Assembly (NCBI RefSeq): GCF_019200975.1
Contig: NZ_JAHTMR010000011.1
Location: 62,001-126,000 of the forward strand
Reading direction: 5' to 3'
DNA from: Pseudomonas sp. PD9R
GTDB taxonomy: Bacteria; Pseudomonadota; Gammaproteobacteria; Pseudomonadales; Pseudomonadaceae
Length of the DNA stretch: 64,000 bases
How positions within the stretch are numbered: position 1 is the stretch's first letter; each line of letters opens with the position of its first letter. The translations under genes and the position numbers were made by a program. Under the pieces are notes generated by a model. That model was not told the DNA's origin, did not search any database, and saw nothing but the letters and a program-made list of their open reading frames with translations. Below are positions 16,714 through 26,511 of the stretch, in pieces.

Positions 16714-18138
16714 ATGTCCTCCGCTGCATCATTCCGCACAGAAAAAGACCTGCTTGGCGTACTTGAAGTACCGGCTCAAGCGTATTACGGCATCCAGACC
16801 CTGCGAGCGGTGACTAACTTCCGTCTCTCCGGCGTCCCGATTTCGCATTACCCGAAGCTGGTTGTCGGCTTGGCGATGGTCAAACAAGCCGCCGCTGACG
16901 CCAACCGCGAGCTGGGTCATCTGAGTGAAGCCAAGCACGCTGCCATCAGCGAAGCCTGTGCCCGTTTGATCCGCGGTGATTTCCACGAAGAGTTCGTGGT
17001 GGACATGATTCAAGGCGGCGCTGGCACTTCGACCAACATGAATGCCAACGAAGTCATCGCCAACATCGCGCTGGAGGCCATGGGTCACCAGAAGGGCGAA
17101 TACCAGTACCTGCACCCGAACAACGACGTGAACATGGCACAGTCGACCAACGACGCTTACCCGACGGCGATTCGCCTGGGTCTGCTGTTGGGCCACGATG
17201 CCCTGCTCGCCAGCCTCGACAGCCTGATCCAGTCGTTCGCTGCCAAAGGTGAAGAATTCAGCCACGTATTGAAGATGGGCCGTACCCAGCTGCAAGACGC
17301 CGTGCCGATGACCCTGGGCCAGGAATTCCGCGCGTTTGCCACCACCCTCGGTGAAGACCTCGGTCGCCTGAAGACATTGGCACCTGAGCTGCTGACCGAA
17401 GTGAACCTGGGCGGCACCGCGATCGGCACCGGCATCAACGCCGACCCGCGTTACCAGCACCTGGCCGTTCAGCGTCTGGCCCTGATCAGCGGTCAACCGC
17501 TGGTTCCGGCGGCCGACCTGATCGAAGCCACTTCCGACATGGGCGCTTTCGTATTGTTCTCCGGCATGCTCAAGCGTACCGCGGTCAAGCTGTCGAAGAT
17601 CTGCAACGACCTGCGCCTGCTGTCCAGCGGCCCACGCACCGGCATCAACGAAATCAACCTGCCGGCGCGTCAGCCAGGCAGCTCGATCATGCCAGGCAAG
17701 GTCAACCCGGTAATCCCGGAAGCGGTTAACCAGGTAGCGTTCCAGATCATCGGCAACGACCTGGCCCTGACCATCGCGGCCGAAGGCGGCCAGCTGCAAC
17801 TGAACGTGATGGAGCCGCTGATCGCGTTCAAGATCTTCGACTCGATCCGCCTGCTGCAACGCGCCATGGACATGCTGCGCGAGCACTGCATCGTCGGCAT
17901 CACCGCCAACGAAGAGCGCTGCCGCGAACTGGTCGAGCACTCGATCGGTCTGGTCACCGCGCTGAACCCGTACATCGGCTATGAAAACGCCACCCGCATT
18001 GCCCGTATCGCCCTTGAAAGCGGCCGCGGCGTGCTGGAACTGGTGCGCGAAGAAGGTTTGCTCGACGACGCCATGCTCGCCGACATCCTGCGCCCGGAAA
18101 ACATGATTGCCCCGCGTCTGGTGCCTCTGAAGGCCTGA
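16714..18138 (+). CDS. aspA: Aspartate ammonia-lyase AspA
   Basis: 474 residues from the ATG at 16714, the family length; upstream in-frame codons give no recognisable sequence. Fumarase/aspartase superfamily: the flexible-loop signature GSSIMPGKVNP near residue 320 with the catalytic serine, plus TSTNMNANEV near residue 100 and the MAQSTND/HPNNDVN segment near 140. Converts L-aspartate to fumarate and ammonia. Downstream asparaginase would feed it aspartate, so the two form an asparagine/aspartate use module. A terminator follows at 18192. Confidence 0.96.
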   Translation: MSSAASFRTEKDLLGVLEVPAQAYYGIQTLRAVTNFRLSGVPISHYPKLVVGLAMVKQAAADANRELGHLSEAKHAAISEACARLIRGDFHEEFVVDMIQGGAGTSTNMNANEVIANIALEAMGHQKGEYQYLHPNNDVNMAQSTNDAYPTAIRLGLLLGHDALLASLDSLIQSFAAKGEEFSHVLKMGRTQLQDAVPMTLGQEFRAFATTLGEDLGRLKTLAPELLTEVNLGGTAIGTGINADPRYQHLAVQRLALISGQPLVPAADLIEATSDMGAFVLFSGMLKRTAVKLSKICNDLRLLSSGPRTGINEINLPARQPGSSIMPGKVNPVIPEAVNQVAFQIIGNDLALTIAAEGGQLQLNVMEPLIAFKIFDSIRLLQRAMDMLREHCIVGITANEERCRELVEHSIGLVTALNPYIGYENATRIARIALESGRGVLELVREEGLLDDAMLADILRPENMIAPRLVPLKA

Positions 18139-18191
18139 TGCTTGTAGCACCGCTCACCAGGTCGAGGGACTAGACACCTCTCACCTTTTGA

Positions 18192-18225
18192 GGGCTTGGA
18201 GATCACTCTCCAGGCCCTTTTTTTT
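18192..18225 (+). terminator. aspA terminator
   Basis: GGGCTTGGAGA-TCAC-TCTCCAGGCCC with one G-T pair, followed by eight T. It is 54 bases after the aspA stop. Confidence 0.9.
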
Positions 18226-18233
18226 GGACCGAG

Positions 18234-18302
18234 AAAAGATCGCAGCCTTCGGCAGCGCCTACATAGTTCGGTGTAGGCGCTGCCGCAGGCTGCGATCTTT
18301 TG
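18234..18302. repeat. REP palindrome after aspA
   Basis: AAAAGATCGCAGCC...CCTACA arm at 18234-18263 and matching arm 18272-18302. Variant core (GGCAGCGCC). It sits directly behind the aspA terminator. Confidence 0.85.
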
Positions 18303-18402
18303 ATCTTCCGTAACCCACGCGAACTCGAGCCCGTCAGTTAAAGTGCACAACGTGTGGGAGCGAGCAGGCTCCGCACACGTTATCTCTTGCGGAGAGCTCC
18401 AC

Positions 18403-19407
18403 ATGATTCCCACTACTTACCCTGCCGCCCAGCACGTCATGGTGCTCTACACCGGTGGCACCATTGGCATGCAGGCCAGCGCCCATGGCTTGGCCCCGGC
18501 GTCCGGTTTCGAAGCGCGGATGCGTGAATACCTGCACAGCCAGCCTGAACTGATCGTGCCGCAATGGCGCTTTCGCGAAATGTCACCGCTGATCGACAGC
18601 GCCAACATGACTCCAACGTACTGGCAGCAACTGCGAGAAGCGGTGGTCGACGCCGTTGATGTGCAGGGCTGCGACAGTGTGCTGATCCTGCACGGCACCG
18701 ACACGCTGGCCTATAGCGCGGCGGCCATGAGCTTCCAGTTGCTCGGCCTGCATGCCCGCGTGGTGTTCACCGGTTCCATGCTGCCGGCCGGCGTGACCGA
18801 CAGCGATGCCTGGGAAAACCTCAGCGGCGCGCTGGTTGCCTTGGGCCAAGGCCTGGCGCCGGGCGTGCACCTGTACTTTCACGGCGAACGGCTGGACCCG
18901 ACCCGTTGCGCGAAGGTGCGCAGTTTCGGCCGGCATCCCTTCAAGCGACTGGCGCGTCAGGGCGGTGGCGTGAAGGCCCCTTCGCTGCCGACGCAGTTGA
19001 ACTACAACCAGGACAAACAACTGGCGAAAGTCGCCGTGCTGCCATTGTTCCCCGGAATCGGCGCCGAATTGCTGGACGGCGTACTCAACAGTGACATTCA
19101 AGGCCTGGTGCTGGAGTGCTACGGCAGCGGCACCGGGCCGAGCGATAACCCGGCGTTTCTCGCCAGTCTGGAGCGAGCGCGAGACAAAGGCGTTGTCGTT
19201 GTCGCCGTTACACAGTGCCATGAAGGCGGGGTTGAACTGGACGTCTACGAGGCCGGCAGTCGCTTGCGTGGCGTCGGCGTGTTGTCCGGTGGCGGCATGA
19301 CCCGTGAAGCCGCGTTCGGCAAGCTGCATGCACTGTTGGGTGCGGGGCTTGAATCGGCTGACGTTCGGCGCCTGATCGAACTCGATTTGTGCGGCGAACT
19401 GAGCTGA
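18403..19407 (+). CDS. ansA: Type I L-asparaginase
   Basis: 334 residues from the ATG at 18403 (GGAGAG ahead). First catalytic threonine in VLYTGGTIGMQ near residue 16, second triad in ILHGTDTLAYSA near residue 90, as in the asparaginase/glutaminase family. No signal peptide, so the cytoplasmic AnsA type rather than the periplasmic high-affinity type. Hydrolyses asparagine to aspartate and ammonia, substrate for the upstream aspartase. Independently transcribed, as a terminator and REP separate it from aspA. Confidence 0.92.
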   Translation: MIPTTYPAAQHVMVLYTGGTIGMQASAHGLAPASGFEARMREYLHSQPELIVPQWRFREMSPLIDSANMTPTYWQQLREAVVDAVDVQGCDSVLILHGTDTLAYSAAAMSFQLLGLHARVVFTGSMLPAGVTDSDAWENLSGALVALGQGLAPGVHLYFHGERLDPTRCAKVRSFGRHPFKRLARQGGGVKAPSLPTQLNYNQDKQLAKVAVLPLFPGIGAELLDGVLNSDIQGLVLECYGSGTGPSDNPAFLASLERARDKGVVVVAVTQCHEGGVELDVYEAGSRLRGVGVLSGGGMTREAAFGKLHALLGAGLESADVRRLIELDLCGELS

Positions 19408-19435
19408 GCCTTGAATCTGAAAAAACCGCTGGAGC

Positions 19436-19477
19436 ATAAATAACTACCACCTCCGCAGACTGGTGACTCCCTAGCAT
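19436..19477 (+). promoter_or_regulatory. Shared promoter element of DUF6543 gene 1
   Basis: ATAAATAACTACCACCT at 19436-19452, then exactly 19 bases to TAGCAT at 19472-19477. The same 17-mer (8 of 8 identical in TACCACCT) with the same 19-base gap occurs before the other two DUF6543 genes. The 3' end is 85 bases ahead of the start codon. TANNNT fits a sigma-70 -10; the upstream element is not a TTGACA -35. Confidence 0.75.
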
Positions 19478-19483
19478 GGAAAA

Positions 19484-19502
19484 CCCGAGGCTTGGCCTCG
19501 GG
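19484..19502 (+). other. Leader hairpin of DUF6543 gene 1
   Basis: CCCGAGGC-TTG-GCCTCGGG begins seven bases after the TAGCAT hexamer, so it would form the very 5' end of the mRNA. There is no T-run on the plus strand. It could also mark the end of the asparaginase transcript. Confidence 0.55.
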
Positions 19503-19536
19503 CAACTTCCATGACTTTGAAACGCAGGGATGCACG

Positions 19537-22500
19537 ATGAGTACACCAGTCCTGAACTCCACGCAGTACAACACCGCCAGCCATAACCCTACCGACGCCC
19601 TGATCACCCAACTGAGCGTCGGCCCCGACCTGAGGGAAGTGGCGGCCGTGCTGCTGCGCCAGTCTTTGCAAAAACTGTATCCGGCGCTGGATATCGACCC
19701 CAGCATCACCATGCTCGGCACACCTTCGTGGGAGATTGTCGATGATGAAATCGTGGCGGGCCCCACCCACTATCAGGCCTTGACCGAAATCCTTGCCGAT
19801 CAGACGGTCTATGCCGTTCCAGCCCTGTACATCGAGGGTGAACACTTCCTGGTCCAACAGCCGATTACCGAACCTGCGATTCATTTGCCGGTGCGGATCG
19901 ACGAAATCGCCAACATGATCAATCTACTGGCCCCGGTGATGCTCACGGCCTTTCAGGAACAGCAACTGGCGTTCTGGAACAAGGCCGAAAGCAGCGCCGG
20001 TCCGCGCTGGCATGAACTCTCCAGTACGTTGCGCAGTTTCTGGGATATCGATACGGTCCAGGGCTGGGATAACGACGATTGCCGAATGGCGCGCAACTTG
20101 TTCCGCGCTCCGGATCCGACGAGTCGAAAGCGCGACGAACCATTTCCAAGCAAAGCCTGTCTGGTGAGTATCGACTTGATCGACGGCCAGAACGTGAAAC
20201 ACCTGAAGGAGGTGTCGATCGCGGTGCTGATCGGTACGAAACAGGGTCGCACCGTTGTCCTCACTCACTCATTGCTCAAAGGGTATGAACGGTTCGACTC
20301 CCTGGACCAACTGGGCGCAACACTGGTTGATCACTTCCGTCTGAATCCATCAACGCCCTACACGCAAATGCAGTGGAGGCTGGTGGAGCCTGACGGCAAT
20401 TTTTTTGATTACCAGGCCTGCGCGTTAATTTCTATCCAGCTCGATGTCATCGGCACGCTTGATTTTTCCAACTTCAGACACGGCACGCCGAATCAACCGA
20501 CCCTGCCGCCTGCGCCTGAGGTGAATGTTGATGAGAACGCTACAAAAACCGGGCCTGGCCTGGAATGGTTCAAAGACGCACTGCCTGACTGGTTGAGTTC
20601 GGCCCCCCTCCCGGATTTGAATAACTATTCCCGACACTTGAAGGACCTGGCGGCGTTGCACAGCCAGAATGCCGGCAAATCTTATCTGGAGGGTATTCCC
20701 TCCCTCCAACAGTACGCTTTGAAGGTATTGAACGATGTAATGAAAAAAGATCACCCCGACACCCTCCTGCCGGACCTGGACGGAATCGAAATTCGCGTCC
20801 AGAGCCTCGTCATCTGGGGCGCGTTCATCGTTCCTGGCAAGGTCGACACGTTCATCTTCAGCGTTGTCGATCTCGCGCTGCAGAACTTGATCGCCCTCCC
20901 TCTCGGAGACAAGAGCATCCATTCAACCAATGGCAAACCACTGCCCGCGTGGATGACCGTGGCGTACATAGAAGATCTCGTCAGCAAAGCCGATATCGGT
21001 GACAGCTACCCGGCACTGATCAAGAGCAAGCTGCTTCACGACCCGAAAGAGTCCTTGCGCCGACAGGCGTTGTACACCCAACACCTGCGAATCCAGCTGC
21101 CGCTGCTGGCCTTGCAATGCAAGATCCGCGAACAAGCCAACGTCGATGCTCGCGGCTACCGCTATGTCGTCGCCGTGATGGAACCGGAACTCGCCAACCG
21201 TGTTGTAGACGGCCAGTCCATCGTTATGCGCCCGCTGGCTTTCGTTCCCAAACGTCGAGTGGAGGGTTCGCAGGACGTGGTCGCCAACATGTTTGTGATT
21301 GGCCCAGAGGACCCGACCGCCGGCCCATGTCTGCTGTATCGGCCCATGCTCGACCAGCCATTGAGCCAATACCCGTCGCCATCGAACCTGTTGTATGCCA
21401 TCCAGCAATCCCCCAGCCTGCGCGAATCGGTGCTGGCCTGGCTGCCAGATGATGTGCGCAGCGACTACGCCAATTACGTTTTTCCAGGGACGCTACCTTC
21501 CCCATGGGCCATCGCCGAGTTTCTGGTGGATGCCTCAAAACTGACGACGATGACCGGGCCCATGGCGCTGGGTGAGCAGACTCTGGACGAAGATTTGTTC
21601 GCGGCCCTGTTCAAGGCGAACGCCCATGCAATGGTTGAGCTTGCAGATCGTCAATCCGTTTCGAACGCCGAAAGCCGCTGGGCCAGTTTCAAGCACGCCG
21701 GCTGGATAATTTTTGGTGCCGTCCTGCCATTTTTGGGGCGCACTGTTGGTATCGCTGCCTGGATCTGGCAAATCATCGACCAGCTACAACAATTGCATGA
21801 CGCCCAGGAACAGGGCGACGAGCAGGCGCAATGGGCCGCTCTCACCGACGTCTTGCTCAATCTTGGCATGGCGATCACGATGCATATCGCCACCCGAGGG
21901 CCCTCAGGCAAACACCAGGCAAGCTACAAGCCGACGTCTGAAGCGCCCATCACCGAAAAGCCAACGACAAAAAAAATCGAAGTCAAGCAACTGGCCGACA
22001 GCACCTTCCATGAGGACTCCAGCCTCCAGCAAAACCTGAGCATCAGCGGTGCAGTGAATCAGACACCCAACAGCCTGGCGAGCGTACTGGACCGATTCAA
22101 AATCCCCCGTCCCACCAACCTCGGCACCGCTAATACCGAAGCAGGTGCCTATCGGCACCTCTACGGTCTCAATCGAAAATGGTACGCCCCAGTGGGGCAA
22201 AACTGGTTCGAAGTCTCGGTGGATGACAACGGCACCATCGTGATCATCGACCCGAAGCAACCCACGCGTTCCGGGCCGGCCTTGATCAACAACCTGCGGG
22301 GTGAATGGTTCGTCGATACACGCTTGCGTCTGCGGGGTGGTGGATGGAAGAACCTGACGAAGGTGGCTGAGGCTCAAGCCACACTCAAAGCCATGGCCTT
22401 ACGTACCAAACTGACGGCATTCGAGGGCCGCAAGGCGACTGCGCAAAAGGAACTGCAGCAAGCCCATCAAGCGATGGTCGACGCCACCGCCGACACCGCT

Positions 22501-24159
22501 CCGGCCAAACGCCAGCTGTATCTCCAGACGCTGGAATCCCAACAGGCAGACTATGCGACTGCGCTTAAGGATCTCAAAGCACTGCATGTCTTTTCGCCAA
22601 CGGCGGACTACCAGCAGAAGGCGCTTGGCTACCTGAAGGCTCAACTGGAACTCATTCATACCGGTATTCGCGAAGCGCTCAACACATTCACCCCAAAACT
22701 GCGCTCCGTTCTGGATCATATCGAGCGTCAGGCCAAGTCCCGACAAGACCGTCACATCGAAGACGCTCGACAAATGAGCGAGATGAACCAGGACATGATC
22801 AGGCGCCTGAAACACATTCAGTCGCGGGTTGCAGAACTCAATACTTTTGAAAAGGAAGGGCTGCGTTTGATCCAGCAGACCCGAAAGCTGCTGCCCGCTT
22901 ATACACTCGATGATCTCAAGGCCCTTCAGGTGACACTGGCACGCAACCTGTGCCTGCCCGAGCATACCGTTGCTACAGCGGCTGACGCCTGGACCAACAT
23001 CGACCAGATCGTCGACACCGCCGACATCGCCGTTCAGGCACTGCGGGACACTTTGGATGAGCGCAGTGTGGCGCGTCTGGACGAACGGATCGATACCCTT
23101 AACGACCTGATCGAACAGTTCAACGTCATTGATGAACGCTTGATCGATTTCAATAAAGCGTTTGCCGCACAGGTCATTGAAACGCCGATGACACGCCTGC
23201 GCCAACAGCTCGATGAGTTCAACAAACGTGCCGCAAACAATCTGGTGCTGGTGCTCGAAGAAAGAGATGCATTGCGGGCCAGACCCTCACTGCCATTGTT
23301 CCAGCCAAGGCCGAAGATGAAGTTCATCAGGACGCGATACAACGGCGTCCTCATCGGGGAGCTGCGCCTGACCGCGTTGGGGTTGGAGACCGATCTGGTC
23401 GATATCCGATCACCCTTCACCAACAACGTCATCGCCACCTTCCATGAGAAAACCCCGGGAGTCTGGGTTGAGCGAGTGCAAACCCCTGCGTCTTCAGCAG
23501 TGGCTCCTGATCTGCAGCGCAGCATTAATGCGGGTCAGACTTTGCTGGACGGACTACCATCGTTCACCACACGCATGACTGAACAATTGAACCAGCCAGG
23601 CCGTTCACCGGGCGGGATCGAATACCTGTTTCATCAACAGGCCATGCAACTGGAGCAGGCCAGCAGTGCCATCGAACAGGCATTGACCGACCGCAATGCC
23701 ACCGAAAGCACGACACGCTCGGCCGCGCAGGTAAACAAAGCGCTCAGCGATGCCGCTGAGCACCTCTACCAAGAGGCCACCGTCAACATGCTGAAGATGA
23801 TCAAACAGCAGCCCCCTACACTCTCAGGTATTGAGTGGCTCATTGGTCAACAAGCCATCAGCATTGTGAAAACCATTACTCGACAAAGACTCAAAGGTGG
23901 CAAGACCCTTTATCTGGATCAATACACCCTCAGTGACCCCGCAACCCGTGAGGTGCTCTGGTATGCACATTTTATGTACTCCACCTCGTGGGTACCTTCC
24001 AAGGCATTCCTCTACGCACGCTTGAAAACCCCGCAAGAGCAACGCTTGGGACTGAGTGCGGACACCACCAAAGGTCTGAATGAGGCACAACGGCTTGCCT
24101 ACTATCGCAGCATGATTGGCGTGGAGCAGGCCAAGCGGCTATTTTTCAAAGCTGGCTGA
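19537..24159 (+). CDS. Giant DUF6543 (dermonecrotic toxin domain) protein 1
   Basis: 1540 residues; ATG at 19537 with AGGGA seven bases ahead (an upstream TTG is open but unsupported). N-terminal part contains YIEGEHFLVQQP. Around residues 350-640 lies the conserved block of the DUF6543/dermonecrotic toxin N-terminal family (DALPDWL, YSRHLKDLAALHSQNAGKSY, DLALQNLIALPLG, GPCLLYRPMLDQPL). A glycine-rich amphipathic segment follows near 721-748 (FLGRTVGIAAWIWQII), then a lysine/threonine-rich linker, a WYAPVGQNWFEV beta module near 882, a long coiled coil (about 950-1245), and a C-terminal block ending in VLWYAHF near 1474. No signal peptide. Function not established; toxin by family name only. 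Confidence 0.85.
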   Translation: MSTPVLNSTQYNTASHNPTDALITQLSVGPDLREVAAVLLRQSLQKLYPALDIDPSITMLGTPSWEIVDDEIVAGPTHYQALTEILADQTVYAVPALYIEGEHFLVQQPITEPAIHLPVRIDEIANMINLLAPVMLTAFQEQQLAFWNKAESSAGPRWHELSSTLRSFWDIDTVQGWDNDDCRMARNLFRAPDPTSRKRDEPFPSKACLVSIDLIDGQNVKHLKEVSIAVLIGTKQGRTVVLTHSLLKGYERFDSLDQLGATLVDHFRLNPSTPYTQMQWRLVEPDGNFFDYQACALISIQLDVIGTLDFSNFRHGTPNQPTLPPAPEVNVDENATKTGPGLEWFKDALPDWLSSAPLPDLNNYSRHLKDLAALHSQNAGKSYLEGIPSLQQYALKVLNDVMKKDHPDTLLPDLDGIEIRVQSLVIWGAFIVPGKVDTFIFSVVDLALQNLIALPLGDKSIHSTNGKPLPAWMTVAYIEDLVSKADIGDSYPALIKSKLLHDPKESLRRQALYTQHLRIQLPLLALQCKIREQANVDARGYRYVVAVMEPELANRVVDGQSIVMRPLAFVPKRRVEGSQDVVANMFVIGPEDPTAGPCLLYRPMLDQPLSQYPSPSNLLYAIQQSPSLRESVLAWLPDDVRSDYANYVFPGTLPSPWAIAEFLVDASKLTTMTGPMALGEQTLDEDLFAALFKANAHAMVELADRQSVSNAESRWASFKHAGWIIFGAVLPFLGRTVGIAAWIWQIIDQLQQLHDAQEQGDEQAQWAALTDVLLNLGMAITMHIATRGPSGKHQASYKPTSEAPITEKPTTKKIEVKQLADSTFHEDSSLQQNLSISGAVNQTPNSLASVLDRFKIPRPTNLGTANTEAGAYRHLYGLNRKWYAPVGQNWFEVSVDDNGTIVIIDPKQPTRSGPALINNLRGEWFVDTRLRLRGGGWKNLTKVAEAQATLKAMALRTKLTAFEGRKATAQKELQQAHQAMVDATADTAPAKRQLYLQTLESQQADYATALKDLKALHVFSPTADYQQKALGYLKAQLELIHTGIREALNTFTPKLRSVLDHIERQAKSRQDRHIEDARQMSEMNQDMIRRLKHIQSRVAELNTFEKEGLRLIQQTRKLLPAYTLDDLKALQVTLARNLCLPEHTVATAADAWTNIDQIVDTADIAVQALRDTLDERSVARLDERIDTLNDLIEQFNVIDERLIDFNKAFAAQVIETPMTRLRQQLDEFNKRAANNLVLVLEERDALRARPSLPLFQPRPKMKFIRTRYNGVLIGELRLTALGLETDLVDIRSPFTNNVIATFHEKTPGVWVERVQTPASSAVAPDLQRSINAGQTLLDGLPSFTTRMTEQLNQPGRSPGGIEYLFHQQAMQLEQASSAIEQALTDRNATESTTRSAAQVNKALSDAAEHLYQEATVNMLKMIKQQPPTLSGIEWLIGQQAISIVKTITRQRLKGGKTLYLDQYTLSDPATREVLWYAHFMYSTSWVPSKAFLYARLKTPQEQRLGLSADTTKGLNEAQRLAYYRSMIGVEQAKRLFFKAG

Positions 24160-24183
24160 CGCACCGGGTATTTGCTAACGACC

Positions 24184-24209
24184 AGCGCCCTTGCTCAGAT
24201 GAGGGCGCT
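24184..24209. terminator. Hairpin after DUF6543 gene 1
   Basis: AGCGCCCT / AGGGCGCT with a ten-base loop, 25 bases after the stop codon. No T-run, so weak as an intrinsic terminator. Confidence 0.5.
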
Positions 24210-24263
24210 GATCACGGCACGCTCCTTGCTCCGTCTCGATCAAACACAGACGGGAATCCACCG

Positions 24264-25256
24264 ATGCTTCACTCCCACCTCACGACGCTCAATGCGGTTT
24301 CCCTGGTGCTTGACGCCTTTAAAGCCCAAGGCTTGTCCGACGACGCCTTGTTGGCCGGCAGCGGCATCAGCGCGGCGGACTTGAGCCGGGCCGACACGCG
24401 CATCACCACCAATCAGGAAATGCAGGTCTGCGCCAACGCCGTCGCGCTCAAGCACGATATCGGCCTGGAACTGGGTCAGCGGATGCACGTTTCGTCCTAC
24501 GGCATACTCGGTTATGCCTTGCTCACCTGTGCCACCTTCGGTGACGCTTTGCGTTTGGCGATGCATTATCCGGCGCTGCTGGGAACACTTTTCGAGCTGA
24601 GCCTTGAGGATGACGGTGAGCGCGTCTGGTTTGCCGCAGCTGACTACCGCGAGGCACCGGCACTGGCCGCGTTCAACGCCGAGTTTTGCCTGGTCTCGCT
24701 GAAAGTCACCTGCGACGACCTGCTCGGCCATCCACTGCCATTGCTCGCGACACGCTTCGAACACAACGCGCCCGACTATGAAGCGAGCTATGCCGAACAT
24801 TTCAACTGTCCGCTGCACTTCGGGGCGCGGGACAATGCATTCGCTTTCGACAAACGCTGGCTTGAGCAACCGTTGCCGCTGGCCGATGCCATCACCCATC
24901 AAGCCATGGCCGAACGCTGTCGCAAACAGAATACCGAGTTCACTGGCCGCCAGGCCTGGCTGGGTCGGATTCGCCAATTGCTCAGCGCGCAATTGAATGC
25001 CGCACCCGGGCTTGAAGGGCTGGCCGAACAGATGAAATGTTCCGCGCGCACCTTACGCCGGCACCTCAAGGATGAGGGTTGCAGCTATCAGGAACTGCTC
25101 GATGAATTGCGCTTCGAACAGGCCAAGCAAATGCTCTGCGAAGATCAACTGCCGATCTACCGCATCGCCGAGGCGTTGGGCTTTAGCGAAACCGCAAGTT
25201 TCCGCCATGCGTTTGTGCGCTGGAGTGGCGTGGCGCCCAGCCAGTTCCGACCCTGA
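24264..25256 (+). CDS. AraC-family regulator
   Basis: 330 residues. N-terminal sensor domain of the arabinose-binding-domain-2 type found in OruR/ArgR-like pseudomonad regulators (HVSSYGILGYALLTCATFGDALRLA near residue 75), C-terminal double helix-turn-helix from about 235 (LAEQMKCSARTLRRHL and the second helix IYRIAEALGFSETASFRHAFVRWSG). It stands between DUF6543 gene 1 and the polyamine genes, all in one direction, with a REP palindrome behind it. It could control either; the sequence does not decide. GGGAATCC lies ahead of the ATG. Confidence 0.9.
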   Translation: MLHSHLTTLNAVSLVLDAFKAQGLSDDALLAGSGISAADLSRADTRITTNQEMQVCANAVALKHDIGLELGQRMHVSSYGILGYALLTCATFGDALRLAMHYPALLGTLFELSLEDDGERVWFAAADYREAPALAAFNAEFCLVSLKVTCDDLLGHPLPLLATRFEHNAPDYEASYAEHFNCPLHFGARDNAFAFDKRWLEQPLPLADAITHQAMAERCRKQNTEFTGRQAWLGRIRQLLSAQLNAAPGLEGLAEQMKCSARTLRRHLKDEGCSYQELLDELRFEQAKQMLCEDQLPIYRIAEALGFSETASFRHAFVRWSGVAPSQFRP

Positions 25257-25264
25257 AGATCAAA

Positions 25265-25333
25265 AGATCGCAGCCTTCGGCAGCTCCTACATGGAATGCG
25301 TCCACCTGTGGAGCTGCCGAAGGCTGCGATCTT
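25265..25333. repeat. REP palindrome after the AraC gene
   Basis: AGATCGCAGCCTTCGGCAGC arm at 25265-25290 and its complement at 25309-25333. Separates the regulator from the acetylpolyamine gene. Confidence 0.85.
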
Positions 25334-25467
25334 CTTATCTTCAGGGGGCGAATTTCGGTCAAATGTTTTGGCCATATCAATCCCCTTTTGGCCTTTCCTG
25401 CCGTTCTCCAAAACCGTGCGCACCGCAAGACTGTGCTCAACCGAATCAGCCTGCGGAGAACAAGAAA

Positions 25468-26499
25468 ATGCTGACGATCTACTCGAACGATCACCATCTG
25501 CACCACGGCCGTTGTGAATTGATAGATGGCCAACTCAAACCCTGCTTCGAAATGCCCTCGCGTGCCGACCACGTGTTGGCACGGGTGCAGCAGCAGAATC
25601 TCGGCCCGGTAGAAGCCCCCAAGGATTTCGGTCTCGGCCCCATCGAGCGCATCCACAGCCGCGACTACCTCGACTTTTTCAAAGGCGCCTGGGCCCGCTG
25701 GACCGAGTTCAACACCGACGGTGACTTGCTGCCCTACACCTGGCCGGCCCGCACTTTGCGCCGCATAAAGCCCACCAGCCTGCACGGCGAACTCGGTTAT
25801 TACAGCTTCGACGGTGGCGCACCGATCACCGCCGGTACCTGGCAAGCGGCGTACAGCGCGGCGCAAGTGGCGTTGACCGCGCAAGCGGAAATCCAGCGCG
25901 GCGCCCGCAGTGCCTTCGCCCTGTGCCGGCCACCGGGACATCACGCCGCCGGTGACTTGATGGGTGGTTATTGCTACCTCAACAACGCCGCCATCGCCGC
26001 CCAGGCATTCCTCGATCAGGGCCACAAAAAGGTCGCGATCCTCGACGTCGATTACCACCACGGCAACGGCACCCAGTCGATTTTCTACGAGCGCAGCGAC
26101 GTACTCTTCACTTCGATCCACGGCCATCCGGAAGCCGAATTCCCGTTCTTCCTCGGTTATGACGACGAGCTCGGCGAAGGCGCGGGCGAAGGCTTCAACT
26201 TCAACTATCCGTTGGCCGCGGGTTCGGGCTGGGACACCTGGAGCGCCGCCCTGGAACAGGCCTGCAAAGAGATCGAAAACTACGACGCCGACATCATCGT
26301 CGTGTCCCTGGGCGTCGACACCTTCAAGGACGATCCAATCTCCCAATTCAAACTCGACAGCCCGGACTACCTGGCCATGGGCAAGCGTATCGCCGCCCTC
26401 GGCAAGCCGACCCTGTTCGTGATGGAAGGGGGCTACGCGGTGGAAGAAATCGGCATCAATGCCGTGAACGTTCTCGAAGGTTTTGAAAACGTTAACTGA
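25468..26499 (+). CDS. Acetylpolyamine amidohydrolase (histone-deacetylase family)
   Basis: 343 residues from the ATG at 25468 (GCGGAG ahead). Class II HDAC-like zinc hydrolase. Catalytic histidines in CRPPGHHAA near residue 158, zinc ligands in DVDYHHGNGTQ near residue 195 and in SLGVDTFKDDP near residue 285, plus the charge-relay tyrosine region GGYAVEEIG near 325. Removes acetyl groups from acetylated polyamines so they can be catabolised. The downstream polyamine-binding protein gene starts 13 bases later, so they form an operon; the same pair exists in P. aeruginosa (PA1409-PA1410, from memory). Confidence 0.92.
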   Translation: MLTIYSNDHHLHHGRCELIDGQLKPCFEMPSRADHVLARVQQQNLGPVEAPKDFGLGPIERIHSRDYLDFFKGAWARWTEFNTDGDLLPYTWPARTLRRIKPTSLHGELGYYSFDGGAPITAGTWQAAYSAAQVALTAQAEIQRGARSAFALCRPPGHHAAGDLMGGYCYLNNAAIAAQAFLDQGHKKVAILDVDYHHGNGTQSIFYERSDVLFTSIHGHPEAEFPFFLGYDDELGEGAGEGFNFNYPLAAGSGWDTWSAALEQACKEIENYDADIIVVSLGVDTFKDDPISQFKLDSPDYLAMGKRIAALGKPTLFVMEGGYAVEEIGINAVNVLEGFENVN

Positions 26500-26511
26500 G
26501 GAATTAAAACA

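Noticed and set aside
19492..19536. Upstream TTG start for DUF6543 gene 1
   Set aside because: It lies inside the leader hairpin and has no Shine-Dalgarno, whereas the ATG at 19537 has AGGGA at good spacing.
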